From assembly GCA_934446475.1 (NCBI GenBank), contig CAKSEH010000002.1, forward strand, positions 62,001 through 126,000: a DNA stretch of 64,000 nucleotides. The letters run 5' to 3'. Below the pieces are notes generated by a model. It saw only the letters and a program-made list of their open reading frames with translations. It was not told the origin of the DNA and ran no database searches. The position numbers and the translations under genes are program-made. Shown in pieces: positions 50,295-59,700 of the stretch (position 1 is the stretch's first letter; each line of letters starts with the position of its first letter). This DNA is from an uncultured Eubacteriales bacterium (lineage in GTDB: Bacteria; Bacillota; Clostridia; Oscillospirales; Acutalibacteraceae).

Positions 50295-51449
50295 CTATAT
50301 TTTATCGTAAGCACCGCCTGGAAGCGCTTTAATGCACTGTTCCATCTCAAGCTCTGTAAGAGCAGAGAGAATTTCGTCATCCGAAAGACCGCAATTTAAA
50401 AGGTCGTCAGCGGTGAAATTTTGCTTATCTGTATAATTATATACTATTTTTGCTTCTTTGGAAAGAGTTTCGGGACATTTTTTTGATTTTTTAACCGAAC
50501 CATCGGATTTTGTCTCATTTTCGTCCTTTTCAAAAGCCTTTTCTATATCTATTTTATCGGCATATTCAACAATATAGTTGTTAAAAATATCCGAAGCATC
50601 AAGCAGCGGTATCGCACCGTCTCTTAAAAGCAAATTCGAGCCTTTGTACTGACTCAATGTAGGGTTGCCGGGAATAACAAAAACATCTCTTCCCTGTTCG
50701 ATTGCGTGCCCTGCGGTTATCAGCGCTCCGCTCTTAACACCTGCTTCAACGACCACCGTACCGAGACCGAGCGCAGACATAAGCCTGTTTCTTACGGGGA
50801 ATGTGTATTTGGTTGCGCCCTGAAACGGCGGGTATTCACTGATAACACAACCCGAAGACGCTATTTTCATACGAAGTTCCTTATTCTTTATAAGATAATC
50901 GGATTCAAGTCCGCATCCGAGCACTGCGATTGTTTTGCCACCTGCTTTGATCGCTCCCGTATGTGCATAACTGTCACATCCGAGAGCTCCGCCGCTTATG
51001 ATAACAAAGCCTGCTTTTGAAAGACGGTAACCGAGAGCGTATGCCGACTTCATTCCGAACTGAGTGGCTTTTCTCGGTCCCACTATCGTTACGGCAGGAA
51101 GACTGTCGATCGGAGGAAAGACGCCTTTATAATATATAACAAGCGGCGGCTGAGGAATATTACCGAGTCTCTCGGGAAAATAAGGATCTGAAATAAGCAT
51201 CAGCTTTATACCGCACTCTTTAAGCTCCCCAAGGGTTTTAAGAGCAAAATCGTAACTTAGATTTGACAGAACGGATTTAAACTGTTCCGACACATCGATT
51301 TTATCCGCAACAAGCCTTATGTCTTTATTGAGTGCATCTGCATTTAAAATTGCCTTATAAACATCATATGCCTTTTGAGTTCCTATACCGAAATACTTTT
51401 GTATTGAAATCAGATTACGAGAAATAACAAATTTGTCCTTATTATCCAT
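50295..51449 (-). CDS. dprA: DNA-processing protein DprA
   Basis: A 384-residue RecA-loading protein for incoming single-stranded DNA in transformation. The Rossmann-like domain has YKG, VTIVGPRKATQFG, ISGGALGCDSYAHTGAI, LGCGLESDY, ISEYPP and FPVRNRLMSALG. A C-terminal winged helix (DML1-like) is visible from about residue 320. A GTG at 51461 would add four residues, but its distance from AAGG is too short. A full competence set is not seen in the window. Confidence 0.95.
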   Translation of the reverse strand: MDNKDKFVISRNLISIQKYFGIGTQKAYDVYKAILNADALNKDIRLVADKIDVSEQFKSVLSNLSYDFALKTLGELKECGIKLMLISDPYFPERLGNIPQPPLVIYYKGVFPPIDSLPAVTIVGPRKATQFGMKSAYALGYRLSKAGFVIISGGALGCDSYAHTGAIKAGGKTIAVLGCGLESDYLIKNKELRMKIASSGCVISEYPPFQGATKYTFPVRNRLMSALGLGTVVVEAGVKSGALITAGHAIEQGRDVFVIPGNPTLSQYKGSNLLLRDGAIPLLDASDIFNNYIVEYADKIDIEKAFEKDENETKSDGSVKKSKKCPETLSKEAKIVYNYTDKQNFTADDLLNCGLSDDEILSALTELEMEQCIKALPGGAYDKI

Positions 51450-51494
51450 AAATCGTTTCACGCCTTAAATGAAAAAAATGCTTTCAAGATATAT

Positions 51495-52271
51495 TTACGG
51501 TTTTACCGCTTCCCAGGCAGCGATCGCACAAGCAGCCGCCGCATTCAAAGATTCTGCTCTGCCGCTCATAGGAATAGTTATCCTTTCGCAAACATTTTTA
51601 AGCTCCTCGGATATACCGTTTGCCTCATTGCCGATTATAATAACATCCCCGTTTTCAAAAGAAATGTTATTGATTTTTTCGGCATCGTGATCAACAACAC
51701 AGGCAAATCCTCTTAATCCGTTTTCTTTTATAAAATCCGAGATACTCTCCGTAAAATAAAGAGGCATTCTCAAAAGAGTTCCCATAGAATTCCTTATACA
51801 TTTCGGAGAATACGGGTCGCAGCCGGACTCAATGATCAATCCTTTTATTCCGAGTGCCTCCGCAGTTCTTGCAACTGCACCGAGATTTGCGGGGTCCTGC
51901 AAATTTTCAAGCGCTATGAATTTGCCGTTTTTATCAGGGGCAGTGTTAACGCTCGGTATCTTTGATACCGCAAGTATTCCCTGCGGCGATTGTGTATCGG
52001 AAATTTTATCAAAAACTTCGTTTGTAACTATGTAAACCGAGCCGCTGTTTTCAGAAAGTCTTTTGAGATCCCACGGGAACTTATCGGCAAACTTTTCGGA
52101 TACGATCAGTTTATCAAACTTTATGCCGTTTTCCTCTGCATCGTTACAAATTCTGAGACCTTCTGTAACAAAAAGTCCGTTTTCTTTTCTTGCCTTTGAA
52201 GACGATTGAAGAGAGCATACGAGCTTGATAAGCGGATTGTTTTTTGCGGATATTCTGTTTACGGATATCAC
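51495..52271 (-). CDS. SpoU/TrmH-family rRNA methyltransferase
   Basis: A 258-residue SPOUT methyltransferase that probably methylates a ribose 2'-OH in rRNA. The N-terminal substrate-binding domain is followed by the knot: LENLQDPANLGAVARTAEALG, PKCIRNSMGTLLRMP, VIIIGNEANGISEEL and IPMSGRAESLNAAAACAIAAWE. It resembles the TsnR-like proteins encoded after rplT in Firmicutes. It lies beyond the rplT terminator. The start codon appears to be GTG with AGGTGAT just upstream. Confidence 0.9.
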   Translation of the reverse strand: MISVNRISAKNNPLIKLVCSLQSSSKARKENGLFVTEGLRICNDAEENGIKFDKLIVSEKFADKFPWDLKRLSENSGSVYIVTNEVFDKISDTQSPQGILAVSKIPSVNTAPDKNGKFIALENLQDPANLGAVARTAEALGIKGLIIESGCDPYSPKCIRNSMGTLLRMPLYFTESISDFIKENGLRGFACVVDHDAEKINNISFENGDVIIIGNEANGISEELKNVCERITIPMSGRAESLNAAAACAIAAWEAVKP

Positions 52272-52297
52272 TGTATCACCTACTTATAAATAGCAAA

Positions 52298-52330
52298 AAT
52301 TCGCCCGAGAAACTATCTCGGGCGATATTT
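52298..52330 (-). terminator. Terminator of infC-rpmI-rplT
   Basis: A 10-bp stem TCGCCCGAGA/TCTCGGGCGA (52301-52310 with 52316-52325) is followed on the minus strand by ATTTTTGC. Read-through into the methyltransferase gene is possible. Confidence 0.9.
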
Positions 52331-52332
52331 AA

Positions 52333-52692
52333 TTATTTGCTGAGAGCCTTCTCCGCAGTTTTAACAAGTGCGGTAAAACCGGCAGCGTCATTAACTGCAA
52401 TATCTGCAAGCATCTTACGGTTTATCTGAACTCCGGCTTTGTTAAGACCGTTCATAAATGTAGAATAGTTCATACCGTTAAGCTTTGCGGCTGCAGAAAT
52501 ACGGGTTATCCAGAGGCGACGGAAGTCACGCTTCTTCTGCCTGCGGCCGATATAAGCATAGTTTCCGGATTTCATTACCGCCTCTTTAGCGGTTTTAAAA
52601 AGCTTGGACTTGGCACCGAAGTAACCCTTGGCAAGCTTTAATGTCTTTTTTCTTCTCTTGCGTGTAGCCAACGCACCTTTTACACGAGCCAT
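52333..52692 (-). CDS. rplT: Ribosomal protein bL20
   Basis: A 119-residue large-subunit protein needed for early 50S assembly, with the N-terminal basic extension MARVKGALATRKRRKKTLKLAKGY-type start and the globular part WITRISAAAKLNGMNYSTFMNGL. bL20 represses its own operon through the leader in many Firmicutes. It lies 30 bases after rpmI. Confidence 0.98.
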   Translation of the reverse strand: MARVKGALATRKRRKKTLKLAKGYFGAKSKLFKTAKEAVMKSGNYAYIGRRQKKRDFRRLWITRISAAAKLNGMNYSTFMNGLNKAGVQINRKMLADIAVNDAAGFTALVKTAEKALSK

Positions 52693-52722
52693 TTAAGTAA
52701 CCTCCACTAAATTCAATCCCGA

Positions 52723-52920
52723 TTATTTATAGGGGATCATTTTCTTTACCTTTGCAACATTTGTTACATCGGCGCATACTACCTTGCGAAGATTTCTCTT
52801 ACGCTTTGTTGTCTTCTTGTTAAGAATGTGCGACTTGAAAGCGTGGGCACGCTTAACCTTGCCGGTTTTTGTGAGCTTGAAACGCTTTTTAGCGCCGCTG
52901 TGTGTTTTAATCTTAGGCAT
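52723..52920 (-). CDS. rpmI: Ribosomal protein bL35
   Basis: A 65-residue, very basic large-subunit protein: PKIKTHSGAKKRFKLTKTGK at the start and a Lys/Arg-rich LNKKTTKRKRNLRK centre. It is the middle gene of infC-rpmI-rplT and has an AGGAGG site. Confidence 0.98.
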   Translation of the reverse strand: MPKIKTHSGAKKRFKLTKTGKVKRAHAFKSHILNKKTTKRKRNLRKVVCADVTNVAKVKKMIPYK

Positions 52921-52944
52921 TATAAGTCCTCCTATATAATAACA

Positions 52945-53463
52945 TTATTTACCGGATTTCGGAGCCAGGAACATCAACATATTACGGCCCTCCATCTTTG
53001 CAGCCTTTTCAACCGAAGAAACCTCACTGCAATATTCCGCAAAGCGGGTCATAGTTTCAAGACCTATTTCCGGATGCCCCATTTCACGGCCCCTGAAACG
53101 GATCGAAACCTTAACTTTGTTACCGCCCTTCAAAAATTTAATAGCGTGATTTCCTTTTGTTTCAAAATCGTGTGTATCGATACTCAGACCCAAACGAATC
53201 TCTTTAACATCGATAACCTTTTGATTTTTCTTTGCGTCTTTCTCCCGCTTTGACTGCTCAAAACGATACTTACCGTAGTCCATAATCTTACATACGGGCG
53301 GCACGGCGTTCGGAGAAATGTTTACAAGGTCAAGATCGCTTGCATAGGCTGCTTCAAGAGCCTTTGCAATGGGCATAATGCCGAGCTGAGCGCCGTCCTG
53401 ACCGATAACACGGACTTCCTTAAATTTGATACCTTCGTTGATTGCCAACTCTTTGCTGCTTAT
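52945..53463 (-). CDS. infC: Translation initiation factor IF-3 with probable AUA start
   Basis: A 172-residue IF-3, which keeps ribosomal subunits apart and checks start codons. Blocks INEGIKFKEVRVIG, LVNISPNAVPPVCKIMDYGKYRFEQSK, LGLSIDTHDFETK and IRFRGREMGHPE are clear. Reading from ATA at 53463 gives a start of M-S-S-K-E-L-A-I-N-E-G as in other Firmicute IF-3 proteins, and GGAGG (53477-53473) is exactly nine bases upstream. A TTG at 53448 has no such site. Rare AUU/AUA/AUC starts let IF-3 repress its own synthesis. Confidence 0.93.
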   Translation of the reverse strand: MSSKELAINEGIKFKEVRVIGQDGAQLGIMPIAKALEAAYASDLDLVNISPNAVPPVCKIMDYGKYRFEQSKREKDAKKNQKVIDVKEIRLGLSIDTHDFETKGNHAIKFLKGGNKVKVSIRFRGREMGHPEIGLETMTRFAEYCSEVSSVEKAAKMEGRNMLMFLAPKSGK

Positions 53464-53632
53464 TTCAAAGCACCTCCGTAATTCAGTAAAAAGCTTCGGG
53501 CGGAAAATATCCGCTTATAATAACAAAGGCGCAGACATAAAATCTGCGCCGAAAAAAAGCCTTTAAAAAACTCTTATCGACCGAGCGATAAAACACGCAG
53601 GGTGAGAACGCAGATGTTCTACTTCTTTGTCT
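53464..53632 (-). promoter_or_regulatory. infC operon leader (IF-3/L20-type) with attenuator
   Basis: The transcript has about 170 bases before the infC start. It contains GAACATCTGCGTTCTCACCCTGCG-like paired segments and a GC-rich hairpin GGCGCAGA/TCTGCGCC (53528-53550) followed by TTTGTTATT, which looks like a terminator inside the leader. Firmicute infC-rpmI-rplT operons are often controlled by L20 binding to such leaders. The L20-specific fold could not be verified by eye. Confidence 0.65.
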
Positions 53633-53638
53633 TAGAAT

Positions 53639-53666
53639 ATTATAACACCGTTTTTCAATTTGTCAA
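53639..53666 (-). promoter_or_regulatory. Promoter of infC-rpmI-rplT
   Basis: On the minus strand TTGACA (53666-53661), a 16-base spacer and TATAAT (53644-53639). Confidence 0.85.
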
Positions 53667-53693
53667 GCAAAAATTTTCCGATCGGATTATAAG

Positions 53694-55982
53694 TCAATCG
53701 CCGTTATCGGGATGAGTCGGTGAAGAGCTCGAAGGGGTGCTCGATACCGGCGGAGTTACAGGCGTTGAAGGAGTTGACGGTGTTGACGGTGTGCTCGGTG
53801 TCGAAGGGGTTGACGGAGTTGAGGGCGAAGACGGGGTGGTCGGTGTCTGCGAGGGATGGCTCGAAGACGCACTGCTGCTTGAGCCTGCGCCTGATGTTAC
53901 GCCGCCGGTTGACATTCCCGAGTGCTTGCCGCTGCAGGTCTGAACTGTTCCGGGAACAAAAAGTCCCGCTTCGGTGCTGTAGCACTTGCTGCCGGCAGGC
54001 AATCCCGTATATCTGCAGGCTTTTGCAGATATAACATCCGGCGAATCGACGAATTCTTTCTTTTCAAGGCCCTTATGAACTTCCGTCATTATAGCTTTCC
54101 ACACATTTGCCGCTGCGGCGCCGTTCGATACCTTCGCAGGTTTATCAAATCCGCACCAAACAGAGGCTACATAATACGGAGAGCCCGCAACCATCCATAA
54201 GTCGTTTGATTCGCTTGAAGTACCCGTTTTTGCATAAGCCCTCATAGAGCTGTAACTTCTGATACCACGACCGGTACCCTGTGAACCGTAAACAACATTT
54301 TGTAAAAGCTTATTCATAACGGTTGCGGCGGCAGGTTTTATCGCCTGTTCGCCGTCGATATCGGCGTTAAGCACTATTTCGCCGTTTGAACGTTCTATTT
54401 TGTAATAAGTGACCGGCTTATAATATTTTCCGTTATTACCGAATATTGCATATGCTGCGGCGGATTCCGTAGGAGTTATACCGTAAGTACAGCCGCCGAG
54501 CGCAAGGGATGCAAGGTTCTTATCGGTGTCGGTAAGGTGTTTCATATGAAGTGTCTGCGTGAGGAAATTATACGAAACATCTACGCCCATTGATTTTAAG
54601 ATATGGCACGGTATTGTATTTGCGGAGCGCTCTATGGCTTTTGAAATAGTCATAGTACCGGCATAGTATCCGTACCACTCCTTGGGTCCCTTTGTACCGT
54701 CCGGATAGTATTTATCGAGCGGTTTATCCACTATTCTCGAATTATAGGTTGCAACGCCCGTGTTTATTGCCGGAGCATATACGCCTATAGGTTTCATAGT
54801 GGAACCGGGCTGCCTCGGGACATTGTAGGCTCTGTTAAGACCCCTGTTAACCGTTTTTTCGCCCGTACCGCCCGAAATTCCGACAATATGGCCCTGATAA
54901 TCCATAATTGTTATTGCCGATTCAAGATGCTTTGATTTATCCGACGGAGATTTCTGTGCAAAATATGTGCCGACATTTTTATACACACCGTCGATTATTC
55001 CCTGAATTCTCGTATCAAGTGTGGCGTAGATCTTATATCCGCCGTTATAAAGCTTTGTTGTTGCAACCTCTTTTGAGCAGCTATATTTTTCGGCAAGGTC
55101 TTCGGTTACGTTATCTATCAATGTCTCTACAAAATAAGAGTTTACCGGTATCTCAAATCTGCTCTGCTGAGTTTTATCGATTTTGATCTCCTCATCGTAA
55201 GCTTTTGAATAATCCTCATAGGATATTTTCTTCTGCTTGAGCATTTCATCAAGCACAAGCCTGCGGCGTTTTGCATTCGCCTCGGGATTTATATCGGGCT
55301 TATATAATGAAGGATTTTTTGTTATTGCCGCTATGCAGGCGCACTCCGCAAGGGTAAGCTCACTGACATCCTTATTAAAATAATAGTTTGCGGCAACCTG
55401 AACTCCGCAGTTTCTTCCGCCGAGATTTATCGTGTTGAGGTACGCTTCAAGAATTGTTTTTTTATTAAGCATCTTCTCTATCATCAACGCTCGCATAATT
55501 TCACGCATTTTTCTTGAAGCATCCTGCTTACTGTCAGACGTCAGGTTCTTTATAAGCTGCTGAGTAATGGTCGAGCCGCCCTGATTGCCCTGCAGAATAT
55601 TAACGTGAGGCAGCCAGTTTATAAATGCGGCGCCGGTTCTTTTCCAATCTACACCGTCGTGCTGATAAAAGCGTTGATCTTCAATTGCAATGAAAGCATT
55701 TATCAAATCCTTAGGGATTTTATCTATCCCCACCCAGATACGGTTTTCATCTCCGTGAATTCGCTGATATTCGTTCCACTCGCCTTTTTCGTTTTGAACA
55801 TATATGACCGACGTCATATTCATTTCCATATTTTTAATATTGGCGACAATATCGTTGCAGCCGAGAAAATCAAGTGCTTTAGGGCCGTTTCCGGTTTTTG
55901 CCACTGCAAACACCATTCCGACCGAAGCAACGACAATTATTAGACTGAGTAATATGCAGGTAAATTTGAAAGCCTTTTTCAC
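53694..55982 (-). CDS. Class A penicillin-binding protein (PBP1A type)
   Basis: A 762-residue bifunctional cell-wall synthase. A short cytoplasmic start and one membrane anchor (about residues 5-28) are followed by the glycosyltransferase domain (AIEDQRFYQHDGVDW, GGSTITQQLIKN). The transpeptidase domain has SxxK as STMK in RQPGSTMKPIG, SxN as SANT, and KTGTS. The tail is Ser/Thr/Pro-rich with about seven PST units, likely a wall-spanning linker. The start is a GTG with AGGAGG upstream. It probably stands alone in its transcript. Confidence 0.96.
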   Translation of the reverse strand: MKKAFKFTCILLSLIIVVASVGMVFAVAKTGNGPKALDFLGCNDIVANIKNMEMNMTSVIYVQNEKGEWNEYQRIHGDENRIWVGIDKIPKDLINAFIAIEDQRFYQHDGVDWKRTGAAFINWLPHVNILQGNQGGSTITQQLIKNLTSDSKQDASRKMREIMRALMIEKMLNKKTILEAYLNTINLGGRNCGVQVAANYYFNKDVSELTLAECACIAAITKNPSLYKPDINPEANAKRRRLVLDEMLKQKKISYEDYSKAYDEEIKIDKTQQSRFEIPVNSYFVETLIDNVTEDLAEKYSCSKEVATTKLYNGGYKIYATLDTRIQGIIDGVYKNVGTYFAQKSPSDKSKHLESAITIMDYQGHIVGISGGTGEKTVNRGLNRAYNVPRQPGSTMKPIGVYAPAINTGVATYNSRIVDKPLDKYYPDGTKGPKEWYGYYAGTMTISKAIERSANTIPCHILKSMGVDVSYNFLTQTLHMKHLTDTDKNLASLALGGCTYGITPTESAAAYAIFGNNGKYYKPVTYYKIERSNGEIVLNADIDGEQAIKPAAATVMNKLLQNVVYGSQGTGRGIRSYSSMRAYAKTGTSSESNDLWMVAGSPYYVASVWCGFDKPAKVSNGAAAANVWKAIMTEVHKGLEKKEFVDSPDVISAKACRYTGLPAGSKCYSTEAGLFVPGTVQTCSGKHSGMSTGGVTSGAGSSSSASSSHPSQTPTTPSSPSTPSTPSTPSTPSTPSTPSTPVTPPVSSTPSSSSPTHPDNGD

Positions 55983-56181
55983 AATAGGTCCTCCTGTTGA
56001 TGATTACCGTGTGGATATTGTAATATAAACCAAAAAGTCAAAAACCTTTTCGGCAGTTTTATTGTTTCAATGTTCTCTGACAAAAACAGTATTTTTTAAA
56101 ATATGAATGCATTTTGAGCGGCAGCAAAATGCCGCAGGTTTGAAGATATTATAACACTCTTTTTTAAATAAAGCAAATTTT

Positions 56182-56210
56182 TTTACGATTATTCATAGTT
56201 TATCTATAAT
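56182..56210 (+). promoter_or_regulatory. Promoter of the ABC fusion gene
   Basis: TTTACG (56182-56187), a 17-base spacer and TATAAT (56205-56210), 45 bases before the start codon. A small hairpin GCGGCA/TGCCGC lies further upstream (about 56118-56135). Confidence 0.65.
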
Positions 56211-56254
56211 TTAAGGATATAATTCCCATAAGAGTTTTAATAAGGAGAACATAT

Positions 56255-58879
56255 ATGCTGAAGCTTGTTGATATCAAAAAAACATATAAAGTTGCCGATA
56301 CCGAAACAAAGGCTCTTAAGGGGATAAATATAGAATTTCGGAAAAACGAATTTGTTTCTATCCTCGGTCCTTCCGGATGCGGCAAAACAACACTTTTGAA
56401 CATTATAGGCGGTCTTGACAGATACTCTTCCGGAGACCTGCAGATATGCGGCCGTTCAACAAAAGAATACAAAGATGCCGATTGGGACACATACCGCAAT
56501 CATACGATAGGCTTCGTTTTTCAAAGCTACAATCTCATTCCCCATCAAAGCGTTTTATCAAACGTTGAGCTTGCGCTGACGCTTTCCGGGGTTTCCCGTG
56601 CGCAGCGCAGAGAAAAGGCAAAGCAAGCACTTATAAAGGTAGGGCTCGGAGATCACCTTAACAAAAAGCCAAACCAGATGTCAGGCGGTCAGATGCAGAG
56701 AGTCGCTATTGCAAGGGCAATTGTAAACGACCCCGAAATCCTTCTTGCAGACGAACCTACGGGAGCGCTCGATAGTGAGACGAGCCTTCAAATAATGGAT
56801 CTGTTAAAGGAAATAGCAAATGACCGACTTGTAATTATGGTAACCCATAATCCGCAGCTTGCGGAAAAGTACTCAACAAGAATAATAAAGTTGTTTGACG
56901 GTCTTGTTGTGGATGACAGCGATCCTTATACGAGCAAAGACCAAAACAACGAAACCGAAAAGTACGGTAAAAAGCAAAAAAAGCCGTCAATGTCATTCCT
57001 CACCGCATTTTCTCTTTCCTTTAACAATCTTCTTACCAAAAAAGCAAGAACGATACTGACATCCTTTGCAGGGTCTATAGGAATAATCGGAATTGCCCTT
57101 ATTCTCTCCCTTTCAAGCGGAGTTCAGCTTTATATAAACGATGTTGAAGAAAAAACCCTTTCAAGTTATCCGCTGACACTTCAGGAAAACACCACCGATG
57201 TAAGTGAAATGATAAACAGTCTTATGGGGGAAAACAAATCATCCAAAGAGCATAATACCGACAAAATCTATTCGAACGACATAATGTCAGATATGATAAC
57301 TATGATGGTAAACGGTTCGACAAAGAACGACCTTGCCGCATTTAAAAAATATATAGAGGGTGACGGAAAGGCGATAAAAGACTACACTTCGGATATCAAG
57401 TATACCTACTCGATCAAGTTAAACATTTTTACAACTGACGGTTACAAGGTAAATCCGGGGCAGGTTTTTGAAAAGCTCGGTTTTGAAACGGACCAAAGTT
57501 CAAATCCGATGTCCGGTATGTATTCGGGTATGTCCAACACCGATGTATGGCAGGAATTGCTTGATAACGAGGAGCTTCTCAAAAAGCAGTATACCGTTCT
57601 TTCGGGCAGATACCCGAAAAACTATAACGAAGCGGTTGTTATAGTCGATAAAAACAACGAAATAAGCGATTACACACTTTACACTCTCGGACTCAAAGAC
57701 GCTGACGAACTTGCGGAAAAATTCAAAGCCGCAATGACTGCCGACGGAAATATTAAGCTCGAAAAGGAAAAACAGACGCAGTACTCATATGACGATATAC
57801 TTTCCCTTAAATTCAAGCTCTTGTTAAACAGCGACACTTACAGCGAAAATCCGGACGGTACCTGGACCGATATGAGTGAAGACAGTCTTTATATCAGTGA
57901 AAAGCTTAAGACCGCAGAAGATATAACTATAGTCGGTATACTTAAAGCCAACGATAAAATGAACGGTATGGCAAGCGGTACAGTGGGTTATCTCAGCACA
58001 CTTATGACCCATCTGATTGAAAAAAATAACAACAGTAAAATTGTAAAACTTCAGATTGAAAACAAGGAAAAAGATGTAATAACAGGTCTGCCCTTCCCCG
58101 AAGATAAAGACTATACGATGGACGATATAAACGCCTATATATCGGAAAGACCCGCCGAAGAACAGGCACAGTTCAACGCATATATTGCCCAGATGCGAAG
58201 CGAAGGGCTTGACGATAAAAAAATCATTGCCAAATTCAAGCCCTACATTGAAGCAGCTTTGAGCAAATCAACATATGACGGCAACTTAAAACTGCTCGGT
58301 GTATCCGATACAGACAAACCGAGCGGCATAAATATTTACCCCAAGGATTTTGAATCAAAATCCGAGATCACCGATATAATAGACAAATACAATCACACAA
58401 AAGGTGAGGACTCACAAATCAAGTACACCGATTATATCGGTCTTATGATGTCCTCCATAACAACAATAATAAATGCAATAAGTTATATACTTATAGCGTT
58501 TGTAAGCATCTCGCTTATCGTGTCATCCATTATGATAGGAATAATAACCTATATTTCCGTTCTTGAGCGGACTAAAGAAATCGGAATTTTAAGGGCTATG
58601 GGAGCTTCCAAGCGTGACGTTTCGAGAGTATTTAACGCAGAAACCATAGTTGTTGGTCTTGCTGCGGGGTTGCTCGGAATAGGCGTAACGCTCCTTTTGC
58701 TGATCCCGATAAACGCTATTATAAAATCGATAACAAGTATAGGCGGACTTGCCGTACTTCCTCCTATCGGTGCAGTAATTCTTGTTCTTATAAGTATGTT
58801 CTTAACGTTCATCGCAGGTCTTATTCCTGCTAAAATTGCTGCAAAAAAAGAACCTGTCACATCACTTAGGACAGAATAA
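56255..58879 (+). CDS. ABC transporter, fused ATPase and FtsX-type permease
   Basis: An 874-residue fusion. Residues 1 to about 225 are a LolD/MacB-type ATPase: GPSGCGKTTLLNIIGG, FQSYNLIPH, the signature MSGGQMQRVAIARAI, LLADEPTGALD and the H-loop THNPQ. After a Lys-rich linker comes a first membrane helix (about 265-290), a large extracytoplasmic domain of roughly 430 residues, and three C-terminal FtsX-family helices with ERTKEIGILRAMGAS. Type VII exporters of this kind handle peptides, lipoproteins or antibiotics; the cargo here is unknown. AAGGAG precedes ATG 56255. Confidence 0.93.
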   Translation: MLKLVDIKKTYKVADTETKALKGINIEFRKNEFVSILGPSGCGKTTLLNIIGGLDRYSSGDLQICGRSTKEYKDADWDTYRNHTIGFVFQSYNLIPHQSVLSNVELALTLSGVSRAQRREKAKQALIKVGLGDHLNKKPNQMSGGQMQRVAIARAIVNDPEILLADEPTGALDSETSLQIMDLLKEIANDRLVIMVTHNPQLAEKYSTRIIKLFDGLVVDDSDPYTSKDQNNETEKYGKKQKKPSMSFLTAFSLSFNNLLTKKARTILTSFAGSIGIIGIALILSLSSGVQLYINDVEEKTLSSYPLTLQENTTDVSEMINSLMGENKSSKEHNTDKIYSNDIMSDMITMMVNGSTKNDLAAFKKYIEGDGKAIKDYTSDIKYTYSIKLNIFTTDGYKVNPGQVFEKLGFETDQSSNPMSGMYSGMSNTDVWQELLDNEELLKKQYTVLSGRYPKNYNEAVVIVDKNNEISDYTLYTLGLKDADELAEKFKAAMTADGNIKLEKEKQTQYSYDDILSLKFKLLLNSDTYSENPDGTWTDMSEDSLYISEKLKTAEDITIVGILKANDKMNGMASGTVGYLSTLMTHLIEKNNNSKIVKLQIENKEKDVITGLPFPEDKDYTMDDINAYISERPAEEQAQFNAYIAQMRSEGLDDKKIIAKFKPYIEAALSKSTYDGNLKLLGVSDTDKPSGINIYPKDFESKSEITDIIDKYNHTKGEDSQIKYTDYIGLMMSSITTIINAISYILIAFVSISLIVSSIMIGIITYISVLERTKEIGILRAMGASKRDVSRVFNAETIVVGLAAGLLGIGVTLLLLIPINAIIKSITSIGGLAVLPPIGAVILVLISMFLTFIAGLIPAKIAAKKEPVTSLRTE

Positions 58880-58935
58880 AAATAAATACGGCGTGAATGC
58901 CGCAAAAACAGAATTTTAGATTTATCGAAAAATTA

Positions 58936-58969
58936 CATACCGACAGTCTTTTAAAAGACTGTCGGTATG
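58936..58969. repeat. Perfect 34-bp palindrome, probable terminator
   Basis: CATACCGACAGTCTTTT meets its own reverse complement with no unpaired loop. It lies between the ABC fusion and the RluA-type gene, which converge. No clear T run follows on either strand, so termination is likely but not certain. The flanking 58980-59050 also holds a TATCCGA/TCGGATA stem. Confidence 0.6.
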
Positions 58970-59055
58970 TATGTTACGAAGGATATTTATAAACAGACCG
59001 ATAAACTGTGAATTTATCCGAAGAAACCGATTTATACTTGTCGGATATAACGCTT

Positions 59056-59700
59056 TTAAAAATCGTTAAACAATGAACCTTCGGGGTCTGCTTTAAATAC
59101 AACTTTTTCTTTGGTTACGGGATGATAAAACTCAAGCTTAAACGACCAAAGAGCCATATTTTGAAGCTTTATATCAGAACCGTACCGTCTGTCTCCCGCA
59201 ACAGGATGATTTCTTGATGCAAACTGCACCCTTATCTGATGCGTTCTGCCCGTTTTAAGGCGGACAGAAACAAGAGAATATATTTTTCCGTTTAATTCTG
59301 CCGTATCGGTAACGCTGTAATAAAGGGACGCAGCTTTTACTCCTTTTCGTTCTCTTTTTACAACATAAGATTTGCTTTTATTTCTATCGTAAAACAAAAG
59401 GTCGGTAAGTTCGCCTTCGGATTTTTGGAGCACCCCGTGAATTACGGCTCGATATTCTTTTTTAAATCTTCCGTCGGCAATCTGAGCCGAAAGCAGCGCC
59501 GCAGACCGTGAATTGAGTGCATAGACCATAATTCCTCCGGTTGTTTTGTCAAGCCGATGAACCGGAAAAGCCTCGCAGCCGAGTTCGGTTTTCAACAAAT
59601 CGGGCATATTTTCGCCGGAAGAAGTTTCCGAATTCACATCGTACGGTTTAATACATACGCACACATTTTCATCTCTGTAAAGTATTTTCAAAGACTTCAT
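59056..59700 (-). CDS. RluA-family pseudouridine synthase
   Basis: A 214-residue enzyme that isomerises uridine to pseudouridine in rRNA or tRNA. The catalytic motif is VHRLDKTTGGIMVYAL, and later RTHQIRVQFASRNHPVAGDRRYG. There is no N-terminal S4 domain, so it belongs with the short RluA/YqxC-like members; the exact target base is unknown. Its ATG overlaps the mgtE stop by four bases, so the two are co-translated. Confidence 0.93.
   Translation of the reverse strand: MKSLKILYRDENVCVCIKPYDVNSETSSGENMPDLLKTELGCEAFPVHRLDKTTGGIMVYALNSRSAALLSAQIADGRFKKEYRAVIHGVLQKSEGELTDLLFYDRNKSKSYVVKRERKGVKAASLYYSVTDTAELNGKIYSLVSVRLKTGRTHQIRVQFASRNHPVAGDRRYGSDIKLQNMALWSFKLEFYHPVTKEKVVFKADPEGSLFNDF

Noticed and set aside
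53737..53943. Tandem-repeat array near 53.8 kb as a microsatellite
   Set aside because: The repeat is the Pro-Ser-Thr tail of the penicillin-binding protein. Third codon positions vary, so it is protein repetition and not a simple DNA repeat.
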